Assembly: GCF_900089455.2 (NCBI RefSeq)
Contig: NZ_LT907988.1
Location: forward strand, 3,658,001-3,722,000
DNA from: Orrella dioscoreae
GTDB taxonomy: Bacteria > Pseudomonadota > Gammaproteobacteria > Burkholderiales > Burkholderiaceae_B
Direction: 5' to 3'
DNA length: 64,000 bases
In this document: positions 42,588-51,891 of the stretch, piece by piece
Layout of the letters: each line of letters starts with the position of its first letter
How positions within the stretch are numbered: the first letter of the stretch is position 1
Notes under the pieces: generated by a model
Databases searched by the model: none
Told to the model about the DNA's origin: nothing
What the model saw: only the letters and a program-made list of their open reading frames with translations
Position numbers and translations under genes: made by a program

Positions 42588-44330
42588 TCAGTAGATGTCG
42601 GGTTCGGCGACGGGCGGGCCGAAGTCGGTGGTCAGGAAATCGAAGTCGGCGCCGCTGTCGGCCTGCGCCACGTGGCGCGCGAACATCCAGCCATAACCGC
42701 GCCCCGTCTTGGCGGCAGGCGGCGTCCAGGCCGCGCGGCGGCGCGCCAGCTCGGCCTCGTCCACCAGCATGTCCAGCCGGCGGGCGGGCAGGTCCAGCCG
42801 CACGATGTCGCCCGTGCGCAGCAGGGCCAGCGGTCCGCCCACATGCGACTCGGGCGCCACGTGCAGCACGCAGGCGCCGTAGCTCGTGCCGCTCATGCGT
42901 GCGTCCGACAGGCGCAGCATGTCGCGATGGCCCTGCTTGAGCAGCGCCTTGGGCATGGGCAGCATGCCCCACTCGGGCATGCCCGGTCCGCCCTGCGGGC
43001 CGGCGCCGCGCAGGACCATGACATGGTCGGGGGTGATGTCCAGGTCCTCGTCCTCGACCGCGGCCTTCATCTCGGGATAGCTGTCGAAGACCAGCGCCGG
43101 ACCTTCATGGCGATGGAAACGCGGATCACAGGCCGCGGGCTTGATGACCGCGCCGTCCGGCGCCAGGTTGCCCTTCAACACGGCCAGCGAGCCTTCTCGA
43201 TAGATGGGGTTGTCCAGGCCGCGGATGACGTCGTCGTTGTAGCAACGCGCGCCCGCCAAGGTGTCGCCCAGGGGTTGCCCGCTGACCGTCATGGCCGTCA
43301 GGTCGAGCTTGTCGCCCATCTTGGCCATCAGCGCGCGCAGCCCGCCCGCGTAATAGAAGTCTTCCATCAGGTACTGCGTGCCGGTGGGCCGGATGTTGGC
43401 CAGCACGGGGACGTGCCGGCTGGCCGCATCCAGGTCGTCGAGCGTGAGCGGCACGCCCGCGCGCCGCGCCATGGCCACCAGGTGCACCACGGCATTGGTC
43501 GAACAGCCGGTGGCCATGGCCACGGCCACGGCATTGCCCACGGCGGCGGCCGTCACGATCCGGTTCGGCGTCAGGTCTTCATGCACCATCTCCACGATGC
43601 GGCGCCCCACGGCCGAGGCCATGCGGATGTGGTTGGCGTCCGGCGCCGGAATCGAGCTGGCGCCCGGCAGGGTCAGGCCCATCGCCTCGGCAATGGCGGT
43701 CATGGTGCTGGCCGTGCCCATGGTCATGCAATGTCCATACGAGCGCGCGATGCCGCCCTCGGCCTCCGTCCACTCCTGCGCCGACATCAGGCCCGCGCGC
43801 CGGTCGTCCCAGAACTTCCACGCGTCCGAGCCCGAGCCCAGGTACTGGCCGCGGTAGTTGCCGCGCAGCATGGGGCCGGCGGGCAGGTAGATCATGGGCA
43901 GGCCCATGCTGAGCGCGCCCATCACCAGGCCCGGCGTGGTCTTGTCGCAGCCGCCCATCAGCACCGCGCCGTCCACCGGATGCGAGCGCAGCAATTCCTC
44001 CGCCTCCATCGCCAGCATGTTGCGATACAGCATGGTGGTCGGCTTCACATAGCTTTCCGACAACGACAGCGCCGGCAGCTCCAGCGGAAAGCCGCCCGCC
44101 TGCAGGATGCCGCGCTTGACGTCCTCGACGCGATGCTTGAAGTGCGCGTGGCAGGGGTTGGCGTCGGACCAGGTGTTGAGGATGGCGATGATGGGCTTGC
44201 CCATCCACTCTTCAGGCGCGTACCCCATCTGCATGGTGCGGGACCGGTGCCCCGAACTGCGCAGGTCGTCGGGGGCGAACCAGCGCGCGCTGCGCAGCGT
44301 GGCGGGGTCCTTGCGGGGAGCGTCGCTCAT
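42588..44330 (-). CDS. IlvD/Edd-family dehydratase (L-arabinonate dehydratase-like)
   Basis: 580 residues, the size of sugar-acid dehydratases. The Fe-S cluster cysteines fit the family: one in NPCHAHFKH, one in MGGCDKTTPG and one in ATGCSTNAVVH. The metal and substrate region SDARMSGTSYGACVLHV is present. The enzyme would dehydrate an aldonic acid (for example L-arabinonate or D-xylonate) to a 2-keto-3-deoxy acid. It heads the minus-strand operon dehydratase, RraA-like, Bug receptor, and is divergent from the GntR gene. Confidence 0.9.
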   Translation of the reverse strand: MSDAPRKDPATLRSARWFAPDDLRSSGHRSRTMQMGYAPEEWMGKPIIAILNTWSDANPCHAHFKHRVEDVKRGILQAGGFPLELPALSLSESYVKPTTMLYRNMLAMEAEELLRSHPVDGAVLMGGCDKTTPGLVMGALSMGLPMIYLPAGPMLRGNYRGQYLGSGSDAWKFWDDRRAGLMSAQEWTEAEGGIARSYGHCMTMGTASTMTAIAEAMGLTLPGASSIPAPDANHIRMASAVGRRIVEMVHEDLTPNRIVTAAAVGNAVAVAMATGCSTNAVVHLVAMARRAGVPLTLDDLDAASRHVPVLANIRPTGTQYLMEDFYYAGGLRALMAKMGDKLDLTAMTVSGQPLGDTLAGARCYNDDVIRGLDNPIYREGSLAVLKGNLAPDGAVIKPAACDPRFHRHEGPALVFDSYPEMKAAVEDEDLDITPDHVMVLRGAGPQGGPGMPEWGMLPMPKALLKQGHRDMLRLSDARMSGTSYGACVLHVAPESHVGGPLALLRTGDIVRLDLPARRLDMLVDEAELARRRAAWTPPAAKTGRGYGWMFARHVAQADSGADFDFLTTDFGPPVAEPDIY

Positions 44331-44412
44331 GGAATGCCTGTCTCCGTGTGTGGCATGTCCTGGCGGTGCCAGGGATTTTTCCGGCTGGGTGGCCGTCTTT
44401 TTCGAAGTAAAA

Positions 44413-44428
44413 CACTAATATATTAGTG
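44413..44428. promoter_or_regulatory. 16-bp perfect palindrome, probable GntR operator
   Basis: CACTAATATATTAGTG reads the same on both strands. It lies in the 158-base divergent gap, 82 bases from the dehydratase start and 60 bases before the GntR start, inside an AT-rich island that probably carries both promoters. FCD-type GntR regulators typically bind palindromes of this size. Confidence 0.7.
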
Positions 44429-44488
44429 CGTCAATGCTGGGGCGCCCGCGCGCCCAGCCTACAATGTGCTGCCTTCGAGATTGCCTGA

Positions 44489-45196
44489 ATGAAGCTGGAC
44501 ACCCTGCCCGTCGACCTGCACCTGGACCGTTCCCGCCATGCCGCCCCGCAGGTGGTGGAAAAACTCCGCGAACTGATCCTGTCGCTGGCGCTCGAGCCCG
44601 GCACCGTGCTCTCGCGCCCGGAACTGGCCGAGCAGTTCGGCTTGAGCCAGACGCCCATCCGCGACGCCCTCATCCAGTTGCGCGATGAAGGCCTGGTCGA
44701 CATCTTTCCCCAGCACACCACCGTCGTCAGCCGCATCGACGTGGCGGCCGCGCGCCAGGCGCACTTCCTGCGCCGCGCGCTGGAGCTGGAAATCGTCCAT
44801 GAACTCGCCGGCAGGCAGGATCCCGCGCTGGCCGCAAGGCTGAACGCGCACATCGCCACGCAGGAAGCCTGCCTGCAGGCGGCGCGCTACGCGGACTTCA
44901 TCGTGTCGGACCAGGCCTTCCACCGCGAGATGCACGAGGCCGCGGGGGTGACCGCCCTGTGGGAACTGGAGCAGCGCTACAGCGGCCACGTGCGCCGCCT
45001 GCGCCACCTGCACCTGCCCGAGGCCGGCCAGGCGCAGCGCATCCTGCGTGATCACCGCCGCATCGTCGGCGCGCTGGTGTCAGGCAATGCCGCCGCCGCG
45101 CAGACAGCCTTGCGCGAGCACCTGTCCGGCACGCTCAGCCACGTCGACGACATCTGCGAACGCTATCCGCAGTATGTGACACGCCCGGCGAAGTAA
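44489..45196 (+). CDS. GntR-family regulator, FCD subfamily
   Basis: 235 residues with an N-terminal winged helix (VVEKLRELILSLALEPGTVL, then SRPELAEQFGLSQTPIRDALIQL) and a C-terminal FCD all-helical ligand domain. The metal-binding histidines are likely around FHREMHEAAG, HRRIV and EHL. It probably represses the divergent dehydratase operon from the palindrome at 44413-44428 and is released by a sugar acid. It is convergent with the dehydrogenase gene downstream. Confidence 0.92.
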   Translation: MKLDTLPVDLHLDRSRHAAPQVVEKLRELILSLALEPGTVLSRPELAEQFGLSQTPIRDALIQLRDEGLVDIFPQHTTVVSRIDVAAARQAHFLRRALELEIVHELAGRQDPALAARLNAHIATQEACLQAARYADFIVSDQAFHREMHEAAGVTALWELEQRYSGHVRRLRHLHLPEAGQAQRILRDHRRIVGALVSGNAAAAQTALREHLSGTLSHVDDICERYPQYVTRPAK

Positions 45197-45225
45197 GCAC
45201 CGGGCGGCGCTGTCAGCCCAGCCTG

Positions 45226-46137
45226 TCAGGCCTGCTCGTCCACGCCCGACAAGGTCTCCACCAGCTTGCCCAACGCACTCCAGTCCAGGCTGCCTTCCCC
45301 TGCGCTGCACACGCCTTCCAGCAGTTGCGCGATGAGCGCGGCGCCGGGCATGAAGACGCCCCGGTCCTGTCCGGCCTGCAAGGCCAGCCGCAGGTCCTTG
45401 CGCATCAGTTCGGCCTTGAAGCCCGGCTGGAAGTCCCGCTCGATCAGGCGCAGCGCATTCTTCTCCAGCACCATGCTGCGCGCGGCGCCGCCCAGCAGGG
45501 CCTCGCGCACCACGGCGGGCGGGACGTCGTGGCGGCGCGCCAGCGCGAACGCCTCGGCCACGCCCAGCATGACACCCGTGACCGCGACCTGGTTGCAGGC
45601 CTTCACCACCTGGCCCGCGCCGACGCCGCCCACGTGCGCCACCTTCGACCCGATGGCCTGCAGATAAGGCAGGCAGGCCTCGAAGACCGCCGCGTCGCCT
45701 CCCACCATGCAGCTCAGGCTGCCGGTGGCCGCGCCCTGCTGGCCGCCGCTCACCGGCGAATCCAGCATGGCCACGCCGCGCTCGGCCAGCCGCGCCGCGA
45801 AGCCGCGCGTCGCGGGCGCGCTGATGGTGCTGGTGTCGATCACCGTGCTGCCCGCGGCCAACGCCTGGGCCAGTCCGCCCTCGCCGAACAGCACGGCCTC
45901 GACCGCCGCGGTATCGGACAGGCACAGGAAGACCACGCGGCATGACGCACCCAGCGCCGCGATGCTGTCGGCGGCCTGGGCACCCTGCTCGACCAGCGGC
46001 GGCATGGCCTGGGCATTGCGGTTGAAGACGGTCACGGCATGCCCGGCGCGCAACAGCGAACCGGCCATGCCGCGCCCCATCACGCCCAGGCCGATGAAGC
46101 CGACGCGGACAGGGGAAGAGGATTGAGTCGCAGACAT
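45226..46137 (-). CDS. beta-hydroxyacid dehydrogenase (3-hydroxyisobutyrate / tartronate-semialdehyde reductase family)
   Basis: 303 residues. The N-terminal Rossmann fold has GFIGLGVMG for NAD(P). The substrate-binding loop is DSPVSGGQQGAATGSL, and the catalytic Lys is in GQVVKACNQ. The C-terminal helical domain carries the KDLRLAL segment typical of the family. The precise hydroxyacid is unknown. It lies downstream of and near the second Bug receptor (36-base gap, same strand), which suggests an imported hydroxyacid is oxidised or reduced here. Confidence 0.92.
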   Translation of the reverse strand: MSATQSSSPVRVGFIGLGVMGRGMAGSLLRAGHAVTVFNRNAQAMPPLVEQGAQAADSIAALGASCRVVFLCLSDTAAVEAVLFGEGGLAQALAAGSTVIDTSTISAPATRGFAARLAERGVAMLDSPVSGGQQGAATGSLSCMVGGDAAVFEACLPYLQAIGSKVAHVGGVGAGQVVKACNQVAVTGVMLGVAEAFALARRHDVPPAVVREALLGGAARSMVLEKNALRLIERDFQPGFKAELMRKDLRLALQAGQDRGVFMPGAALIAQLLEGVCSAGEGSLDWSALGKLVETLSGVDEQA

Positions 46138-46172
46138 CGTGTGCCAGGCTCCTTGTGCAAGGTTGGGGGGGA

Positions 46173-47192
46173 TCAGGGTTTGGGCAGGGTGCGCAGCGAA
46201 TCACCGATGAGTTCATAGCCCGCGTCGATCTGCTGCTGGAAGGCGGGGCCGTCGGCATAGTCGGTCATGAGGCCCGTCTTCTCGGTGAAACCCTTCCAGG
46301 CCGGCGTATCCAGCGCGGCCTTGAACGCGTCATGCAGCGTGCGATAGACGGGCTCGGGCAAACCGGCAGGCGCCATCAGGCCCTTCATGTTGTCCAGCGC
46401 CACCGGGTAGCCCAGCTCGGTCACGGTGGGCACGTCGGGAAAGGCCGGCACGCGCTTGTCGGAGAACACAGCCACCGGCTTGATGCGCCCGCCGTTGATG
46501 AGGCCCATCACCTCCTCGGGCGCACCGAAGGCCATGTCGACCTGCCCGCCCGCCAGCGCCAGCAGCGAATCGGCGGCGCCCTTGTAGGGCACGTGCAGGA
46601 AATTCAGCCCGCTCTTGGCCTGGAACACCAGCATGGTGGAGTGGAACAGGCTGCCCTCGCCCGTCGAGCCATAGGACAGCGAACCCGGCGCTTTCTTCGC
46701 CTGCTCGATGATCGACTGCATGGTCTGGTGCGGCGAGTCCGCCTTCACGGCCAGCACCGAGGGCAGGCGCGCCACTTTCAGCACCGGCGTGAAGTCCTTG
46801 CGCGGGTCGTACGAGAGCTTCTGGTGATTGCCCACCGAGGTCGTCTCGCTGCCGCCGCCCACGAAGAGCTGGTAGCCGTCGGGCTTGGCCTGCGCGATCT
46901 GCTGCGCGGCCAGCGCGCCGGCCGCGCCGGGCCGATTCACCACCACCACGGGCACCGGGAACGTGTCCTTCACCGCATTGGACAGCTGTCGCGCGATCTG
47001 GTCGGCCGAGCCGCCCGGCGCAAAGCCCACCACGATCTCGATGGACCGTTGCGGCGTCCAGTCCTGCGCGGCCGCGGGCGCTGCCCCCAGCAGCGCCGCC
47101 ATGCCCGCGCCGGCCCCCGCCAACCGGACGCTGCGCCACGACAATGAAAGGAAATGCCCGGCACGCGCCGCGCCTTGCTGGATGCGAATCAT
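46173..47192 (-). CDS. Bug-family tripartite tricarboxylate-type solute receptor
   Basis: 339 residues with a signal peptide ending near APAAAQDW. The Bug fold begins IEIVVGFAPGGSADQIARQL, followed by VVVNRPGAAGALAAQ and FLHVPYKGAADS. It is clearly different in sequence from the receptor at 40773, so two distinct ligands are likely. It is in tandem with the dehydrogenase and divergent from a LysR regulator, which may sense the same compound. Confidence 0.92.
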   Translation of the reverse strand: MIRIQQGAARAGHFLSLSWRSVRLAGAGAGMAALLGAAPAAAQDWTPQRSIEIVVGFAPGGSADQIARQLSNAVKDTFPVPVVVVNRPGAAGALAAQQIAQAKPDGYQLFVGGGSETTSVGNHQKLSYDPRKDFTPVLKVARLPSVLAVKADSPHQTMQSIIEQAKKAPGSLSYGSTGEGSLFHSTMLVFQAKSGLNFLHVPYKGAADSLLALAGGQVDMAFGAPEEVMGLINGGRIKPVAVFSDKRVPAFPDVPTVTELGYPVALDNMKGLMAPAGLPEPVYRTLHDAFKAALDTPAWKGFTEKTGLMTDYADGPAFQQQIDAGYELIGDSLRTLPKP

Positions 47193-47283
47193 GTCTGTCT
47201 CCGTCTTATGGTTATTCGCCAGGTGCGTCGGTGCGCCCCAGCTTGTCGGGCAACTCTAGCAAGGCTGGGGGACGGTAGAAAGT

Positions 47284-47316
47284 GATAAATTCCGCAAGGC
47301 TTTCATCGCTTTTATC
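47284..47316. promoter_or_regulatory. inverted repeat between Bug receptor and LysR
   Basis: GATAAA-N21-TTTATC is exact and sits in the AT-rich part of the 186-base divergent gap. It is a possible LysR operator, but the short arms and wide spacer make it weak. Confidence 0.3.
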
Positions 47317-47378
47317 GAACACAAGAACGCGCCCAGACGGCCTGCACGCCGGGGCCGCGGCCACACCAAGAGACAACG

Positions 47379-48278
47379 ATGACCCTCAAGCAGCTGGAAG
47401 CCTTCTATGCCGCCGCCACCTCGGCCAGCTTCGCGGTCGCGGCCGCGCAATTGCATCTCTCGCAGTCCTCGCTTTCCAAGCGCATCGCCGAACTGGAACA
47501 GACGCTGGGCCGGACACTCTTCGATCGCGCCGGACACCGGTCCGCGCTGACCGCCGCGGGCAAGCTGCTGCTGCCGCGTGCGCGGGACATGCTGGCCGCC
47601 GCCGACGCGGCGCGCGCCGCCGTGGGCCAGGACGATCCGCTGCAAGGCCTGTGCCGCTTCGGCCTGGGAGAACTCGCGGCCATGACCTGGCTGCCGCGCT
47701 TCGTGGCGCGCTGCCGGGAGGACTTCCCGGCGCTGCAACTGGAACCGCAAGTGGACATGGGCCAGGCGCTGGAAAGCCGGCTGACCAGCGGCGAACTGGA
47801 TTTCGCCGTGGTGGCCGGCTGGTCCTCGCACAATGCCATTGCCTCGCACACCATCGCCGAGGTGCGCTATGGCTGGGCTGGCGCGCCCGAGCTGCTGCGG
47901 GGCCGACGGATCATCACGGCCGAAGTGCTGCAGGACGTTCCCGTGATCACCATGCCGCCCGCGGCCGGCTCCACCCGCCTCTTCGATGCCTGGCTCAGCG
48001 CCAACACGCTGGCCGTGCCGCGCCGCCTCGTCTGCAACAACATGTCCGCCATCGCGGGACTGGTGCGCGCAGGCATCGGCGTGAGCTTCTTTCCGGAAGG
48101 CTGGCTGAAACCGCTGGTGGAGCGCGGCGCGGTGGCGGTCCTGGACAGCGACCCGCCTTTGCGTGCGCTGCACTACTCCTTCCAGTGGCGGCGCGACGAC
48201 ATCCGGCCGGCCCTGGCGGCCCTGCGTGAACGGGTGGTGCAGGTGGCGGACTTCAGCGTGCCGCACCCGCTGTGGTGA
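47379..48278 (+). CDS. LysR-family transcriptional regulator
   Basis: 299 residues: an N-terminal helix-turn-helix (LKQLEAFYAAATSASFAVAA, with LSQSSLSKRIAELEQTLGRTLF) and a C-terminal substrate-binding domain (VITMPPAAGSTRLFDAWLSA). Its likely target is the divergent Bug receptor and dehydrogenase. It is convergent with mobA, with a ten-base gap. Confidence 0.92.
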   Translation: MTLKQLEAFYAAATSASFAVAAAQLHLSQSSLSKRIAELEQTLGRTLFDRAGHRSALTAAGKLLLPRARDMLAAADAARAAVGQDDPLQGLCRFGLGELAAMTWLPRFVARCREDFPALQLEPQVDMGQALESRLTSGELDFAVVAGWSSHNAIASHTIAEVRYGWAGAPELLRGRRIITAEVLQDVPVITMPPAAGSTRLFDAWLSANTLAVPRRLVCNNMSAIAGLVRAGIGVSFFPEGWLKPLVERGAVAVLDSDPPLRALHYSFQWRRDDIRPALAALRERVVQVADFSVPHPLW

Positions 48279-48288
48279 AGACGGGCGC

Positions 48289-48867
48289 TCAGCCCTCGCG
48301 CGCGAGATCCTCGGGCGTATTGAGGTTGTCGAAAGCCTCGGCCTGGTCGTCGAAATCCATCGCCACGGCGCCGGCCTCGCGCAGCCACCCTTGCACGCGG
48401 CGTTCGCCGCGCGACAGGTAGTCCAGCAGGCCGGGCAACAGGGTGGTGGCGGCCAGCATGCACACGGGCTGCCAACGGCCTTGCGTGGCCGCCACGGCAA
48501 GCGGCGCGTGCGCGGCTTGCGCCGCCTGCAGCAGGCGGCTGGCCAGGTCGGCCGGCACCCGCGGCATGTCGCAGGCCCAGGTCAGCACCCAGCCCGCGGG
48601 CGCGACCGGCAGGGCCGACGCGAGCCCCGCCAGCGGCCCCTGGTAACTCCCCAGCACGGGATCATCCGGCACCACCGTGCCATAGGCGGCGTAGTCCGCC
48701 AGGTTGCGATTCGCGCTGATCAAGAGGCCATCGACCTGCGGCCGCAGGCCCGCGCACACGTGCGCGACCAGCGGCTGGCCGCGCCAGGCCAGCAGGCCCT
48801 TGTCGCGCGCGCCCATGCGCAGGCCTTGTCCGCCCGCCAGGATCAAGCCGGTGAGGGTCTCGCGCAT
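48289..48867 (-). CDS. mobA: molybdenum cofactor guanylyltransferase MobA
   Basis: 192 residues. MobA attaches GMP to molybdopterin to make bis-MGD, the cofactor form used by the formate dehydrogenase encoded nearby. The nucleotide-binding motif is LILAGGQGLRMG with the DKG that follows. The later TWACDMPRVPADL segment is also typical. It starts six bases after the moaA stop and is probably co-transcribed. Confidence 0.94.
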   Translation of the reverse strand: MRETLTGLILAGGQGLRMGARDKGLLAWRGQPLVAHVCAGLRPQVDGLLISANRNLADYAAYGTVVPDDPVLGSYQGPLAGLASALPVAPAGWVLTWACDMPRVPADLASRLLQAAQAAHAPLAVAATQGRWQPVCMLAATTLLPGLLDYLSRGERRVQGWLREAGAVAMDFDDQAEAFDNLNTPEDLAREG

Positions 48868-48873
48868 GAAGTG

Positions 48874-49983
48874 TCAGCCGCCGATGTAGCTCATTTCGAT
48901 GCGACGCTCGCCAGCGGGCGCCTCGGCCCGGCCGCGCAACTCGGAATAGGCATCGGTGCGCCCGCCCCACAGGCTCGCCAGCAGGCCGCGCAACTGGTCC
49001 GGGTCCGCGCCTTGACGCAGCGGGCCTCGCAGGTCGTGCCCCTGCGAGGCGAACAGACAGGTATAGAGCCTGCCTTCGGGCGACAGGCGCGCCCGGTTGC
49101 AGTCGCCACAGAACGCGTGCGTGACGCTGGTGATGACGCCGATCTCGCCCGCGCCGTCGTCGTAGGCCCAGCGCTCGGCCACCTCGCCGGCGTAATGCGC
49201 CGACAGCGGCGAGAGCGGATGTTCCGCGCCGATGCGCGCCAGCACCTCGGCGCCCGGCACCACCTCGGCCAGGTTCCAGCCATTCGTGTTGCCCACGTCC
49301 ATGTATTCGATGAAGCGCAGGACGTGGCCGGAATGCCGGAAGCGCCGCGCCATGGGCAGGATCTGGTGATCGTTCAGCCCGCGCCGCACCACCATGTTGA
49401 CCTTCAAGGGGGCCAGGCCCGCCTCCGCCGCCGCGTCGATGCCGCGCAGCACGTCATCAGGCGAGAAATCGGCATCGCTCATCCGGCGAAACAGCACCGG
49501 GTCCAGCGCGTCCAGGCTGACCGACACGCGCGTCAGGCCCGCCGCGCGCAGCGCCCGCGCGCGGCGCGCGAGCAGGATGCCGTTGGTGGTCAGCGTCAGG
49601 TCCAGGGGCTTGCCTGCCGGCGTGCGCAATTCGGCCAGCATGCCCACCAGCGCATCCAGGTTGCGGCGCATCAGCGGCTCGCCGCCCGTCAGGCGGATCT
49701 TCTCCACGCCCAGGTCCACGAAATGGCTGGCCAGCCGGGCGATTTCCTCGAAGGTGAGCATGTCGGCATGCGGCAGGAACTGGTAGTTCGCGTCGAAGAC
49801 GTCGCGTGGCATGCAGTAGCCGCAACGGAAATTGCAGCGGTCGGTCACCGAGATGCGCAGGTCGCGCAAGGGCCGTCCCCGCGCATCGAGCGGCGTCACG
49901 CCCGGCGCGGGCGCATGCCGCGCCGCGCCCGCGTAGGACGGGGCGGCAGGGGTGTCGCGTGCCAGGAAGATGACTTTGCTCAT
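48874..49983 (-). CDS. moaA: GTP 3',8-cyclase MoaA
   Basis: 369-residue radical SAM enzyme for the first step of molybdenum cofactor synthesis. The N-terminal 4Fe-4S ligands are C50, C54 and C57 (CNFRCGYC). The C-terminal cluster region is [19 protein letters not shown]. The protein ends in Gly-Gly (SYIGG), which the family needs for activity. I chose the ATG at 49983; the longer frame upstream is shadow of the regulator gene. The bases before the ATG are pyrimidine-rich and show no Shine-Dalgarno sequence. Confidence 0.96.
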   Translation of the reverse strand: MSKVIFLARDTPAAPSYAGAARHAPAPGVTPLDARGRPLRDLRISVTDRCNFRCGYCMPRDVFDANYQFLPHADMLTFEEIARLASHFVDLGVEKIRLTGGEPLMRRNLDALVGMLAELRTPAGKPLDLTLTTNGILLARRARALRAAGLTRVSVSLDALDPVLFRRMSDADFSPDDVLRGIDAAAEAGLAPLKVNMVVRRGLNDHQILPMARRFRHSGHVLRFIEYMDVGNTNGWNLAEVVPGAEVLARIGAEHPLSPLSAHYAGEVAERWAYDDGAGEIGVITSVTHAFCGDCNRARLSPEGRLYTCLFASQGHDLRGPLRQGADPDQLRGLLASLWGGRTDAYSELRGRAEAPAGERRIEMSYIGG

Positions 49984-50057
49984 TGGAGGGATGTTAGATC
50001 GCGGGGGGCGGCCGCGCCCGAAAGCCCCTGTCGCCAGAGGTGTCCGGGCGCGGCGTG

Positions 50058-51146
50058 TCACCCTCTGCCGAAAGCCTGCTCGAAGGTCTGCAGCTCGCCG
50101 GTGTGGCGCGCATCGTAACCCACCAGCTGCCGCAGGTAGCCCACGAACTCTGGACTGCGCATCAGGCGCAACAGTTCCTGCATGGCCGGCTGCGCCAGGC
50201 TGGATTGATGCACCGCAAAGAAATAGCGCTCGCGCACCAGCGGAATGAATGCCAGGCCGAAGCGGCAGGCCGCCGTCTCGACGCCCACGCCGGTGTCGGC
50301 CATGCCGCTGGCGATGTGGGCGGCAATGGCCATGTGCGTGAATTCGTTGGTCTCGTAGCCCTGCACCGCGCTGATGGGAATGCCCGCGCGTTCCAGCAGC
50401 AGGCTGACCAGGTAGCGCGTGCTGGAACCGATCTGGCGGTTCACGAAGCGCACGTCCGGGCGCGCCAGGTCCGTGATGCCCCGGATGTTCTTGGGATTGC
50501 CCGGCTCGACGAACAGCCCGGTGTTGCGCACGGCAAGGTGGATCAGGCGGTAGTTGTCGACGTCCAGCCACTGCGCATAGCGCGCCATGATCGGCGCCTC
50601 GAATTCGCCCAGCGGCACCTGGAAGCCCGCCAGGTCGCATTCGTGGCGCTCCAGCGACGCCAGCGCCTCGATGGCCGTGCGGTAGCGCAATTCCATGCCG
50701 GGCGCGTGGCCGCTTCCGCTCATGTGATGCATCAGGGCCTCCACCGCGAAGCCGTGGCTGGCGTGCAGGCGCACGTGCGGCTCGCCTTGCGGCAGCAGGC
50801 GCTCCAGCTCTTCCTGCAGCTCGGACGCCATGCTCTCCAGCGTCGGCATCAGGCGCGCCTCGATGCGGCGGTTGGCCCACAGCAGGCGTTGCGCGAACGG
50901 CGACAGCTGCGTGCCCTGGCGGCGCTTGGTGATGAGCAGCGCCGTGCCGAAGCTTTCTTCGAATTTGCGCAACACCCCCCAGCCGTGCCGGTAGGACAGG
51001 CCACAGGCCTTGCAGGCGCCGGCGATGTGGCCGGTGGCATCGATGGCCGCCAGCAACGCCAGCACTTCCTGCAGGGAAACCCCTTGTTCACCATCCGAGC
51101 CGAGCAACCACGCGGGGCGCAGGCCGATGCGGAATTTATATGTCAT
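50058..51146 (-). CDS. ModE-like regulator with periplasmic-binding-protein-like domain
   Basis: 362 residues. Residues about 20-110 form a ModE/LysR-type winged helix ([21 protein letters not shown], then [20 protein letters not shown]). The rest resembles the PBP-like domain of PF12727-type regulators ([51 protein letters not shown]). Such genes often precede molybdenum formate dehydrogenases, and it probably controls fdsGBACD in answer to molybdate, formate or a cofactor precursor. It lies between moaA and fdsG and is divergent from fdsG. The effector is unknown. Confidence 0.85.
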   Translation of the reverse strand: MTYKFRIGLRPAWLLGSDGEQGVSLQEVLALLAAIDATGHIAGACKACGLSYRHGWGVLRKFEESFGTALLITKRRQGTQLSPFAQRLLWANRRIEARLMPTLESMASELQEELERLLPQGEPHVRLHASHGFAVEALMHHMSGSGHAPGMELRYRTAIEALASLERHECDLAGFQVPLGEFEAPIMARYAQWLDVDNYRLIHLAVRNTGLFVEPGNPKNIRGITDLARPDVRFVNRQIGSSTRYLVSLLLERAGIPISAVQGYETNEFTHMAIAAHIASGMADTGVGVETAACRFGLAFIPLVRERYFFAVHQSSLAQPAMQELLRLMRSPEFVGYLRQLVGYDARHTGELQTFEQAFGRG

Positions 51147-51225
51147 TTAATTCTTATTGAAGCGGCCAAAAACCCGGATTAGAGTAGTCGGCACAGGAAC
51201 CGCCAGACGGCGATGCGATTAATAA

Positions 51226-51243
51226 TATGTTCCTGGAGACATA
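51226..51243. promoter_or_regulatory. candidate ModE-type operator before fdsG
   Basis: TATGT-N8-ACATA is exact and lies in an AT-rich part of the 172-base gap between the regulator and fdsG. It resembles the E. coli ModE box (TATAT/TACATA spaced by a few bases). It is about 75 bases before the fdsG start. Flanking bases match only in part. Confidence 0.4.
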
Positions 51244-51318
51244 ATAACCATCGTCATGCAGCCCGGCAAGGCAAACCGCCCCGGCCCGGCGCAGGACGAT
51301 AGGCACAAGGAGCCAGAC

Positions 51319-51891
51319 ATGTCAGTCACCGGCCAACCCGGCGCTGGCGCGCCCATTCGCAAGGCCAGCATCGACCTGGCATCGACAGGCGCGGCACGCG
51401 GCACCGACCCGCTGCACAGCGTTCCGTCCGACCAGGCCACCCAGATTGCCGCCGCGCGCATCGTGGGCCTTTACAAGGACCAGCCCGGCGCCCTGCTGCC
51501 CATCCTGCACGCCATCCAGCACGAACTGGGCTGCATCCCGCCCGAAACCGTGCAGGTCGTGGCCGACGCGCTGAATCGTTCGCGGGCCGAGGTGCACGGG
51601 GTCATCACCTTCTATCCGCACTTCCGCAGCAAGCCCGCCGGGCGCCACGTGGTGGAAATCTGTCGGTCCGAGGCCTGTCAATCGCGTGGCGGCGAGCAGC
51701 TTGCCGACCACGCGAGAAAACAGCTGGGCTGCGATTTCCACGAGACCTCCGCGGACGGCGCCGTCACGCTGGAACCCGTGTACTGCCTGGGCCTGTGCGC
51801 CCAGTCGCCCTCCGTGATGATCGACGGCCAGCCGCACGCCCGCGTCACCACCGAGAAATTCAACCGGCTGATGCAGGGAGTGCAATCATGA
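51319..51891 (+). CDS. fdsG: NAD-dependent formate dehydrogenase gamma subunit (FdsG)
   Basis: 190 residues, NuoE-like. The 2Fe-2S ligands are C115, C120, C156 and C160 (CRSEAC and CLGLC). It passes electrons from FdsA to FdsB in the soluble NAD+-reducing formate dehydrogenase. The ATG at 51319 has AAGGAG just upstream. The N-terminal 30 residues are poorly conserved and Gly/Ala-rich. It overlaps fdsB by four bases. Confidence 0.95.
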   Translation: MSVTGQPGAGAPIRKASIDLASTGAARGTDPLHSVPSDQATQIAAARIVGLYKDQPGALLPILHAIQHELGCIPPETVQVVADALNRSRAEVHGVITFYPHFRSKPAGRHVVEICRSEACQSRGGEQLADHARKQLGCDFHETSADGAVTLEPVYCLGLCAQSPSVMIDGQPHARVTTEKFNRLMQGVQS

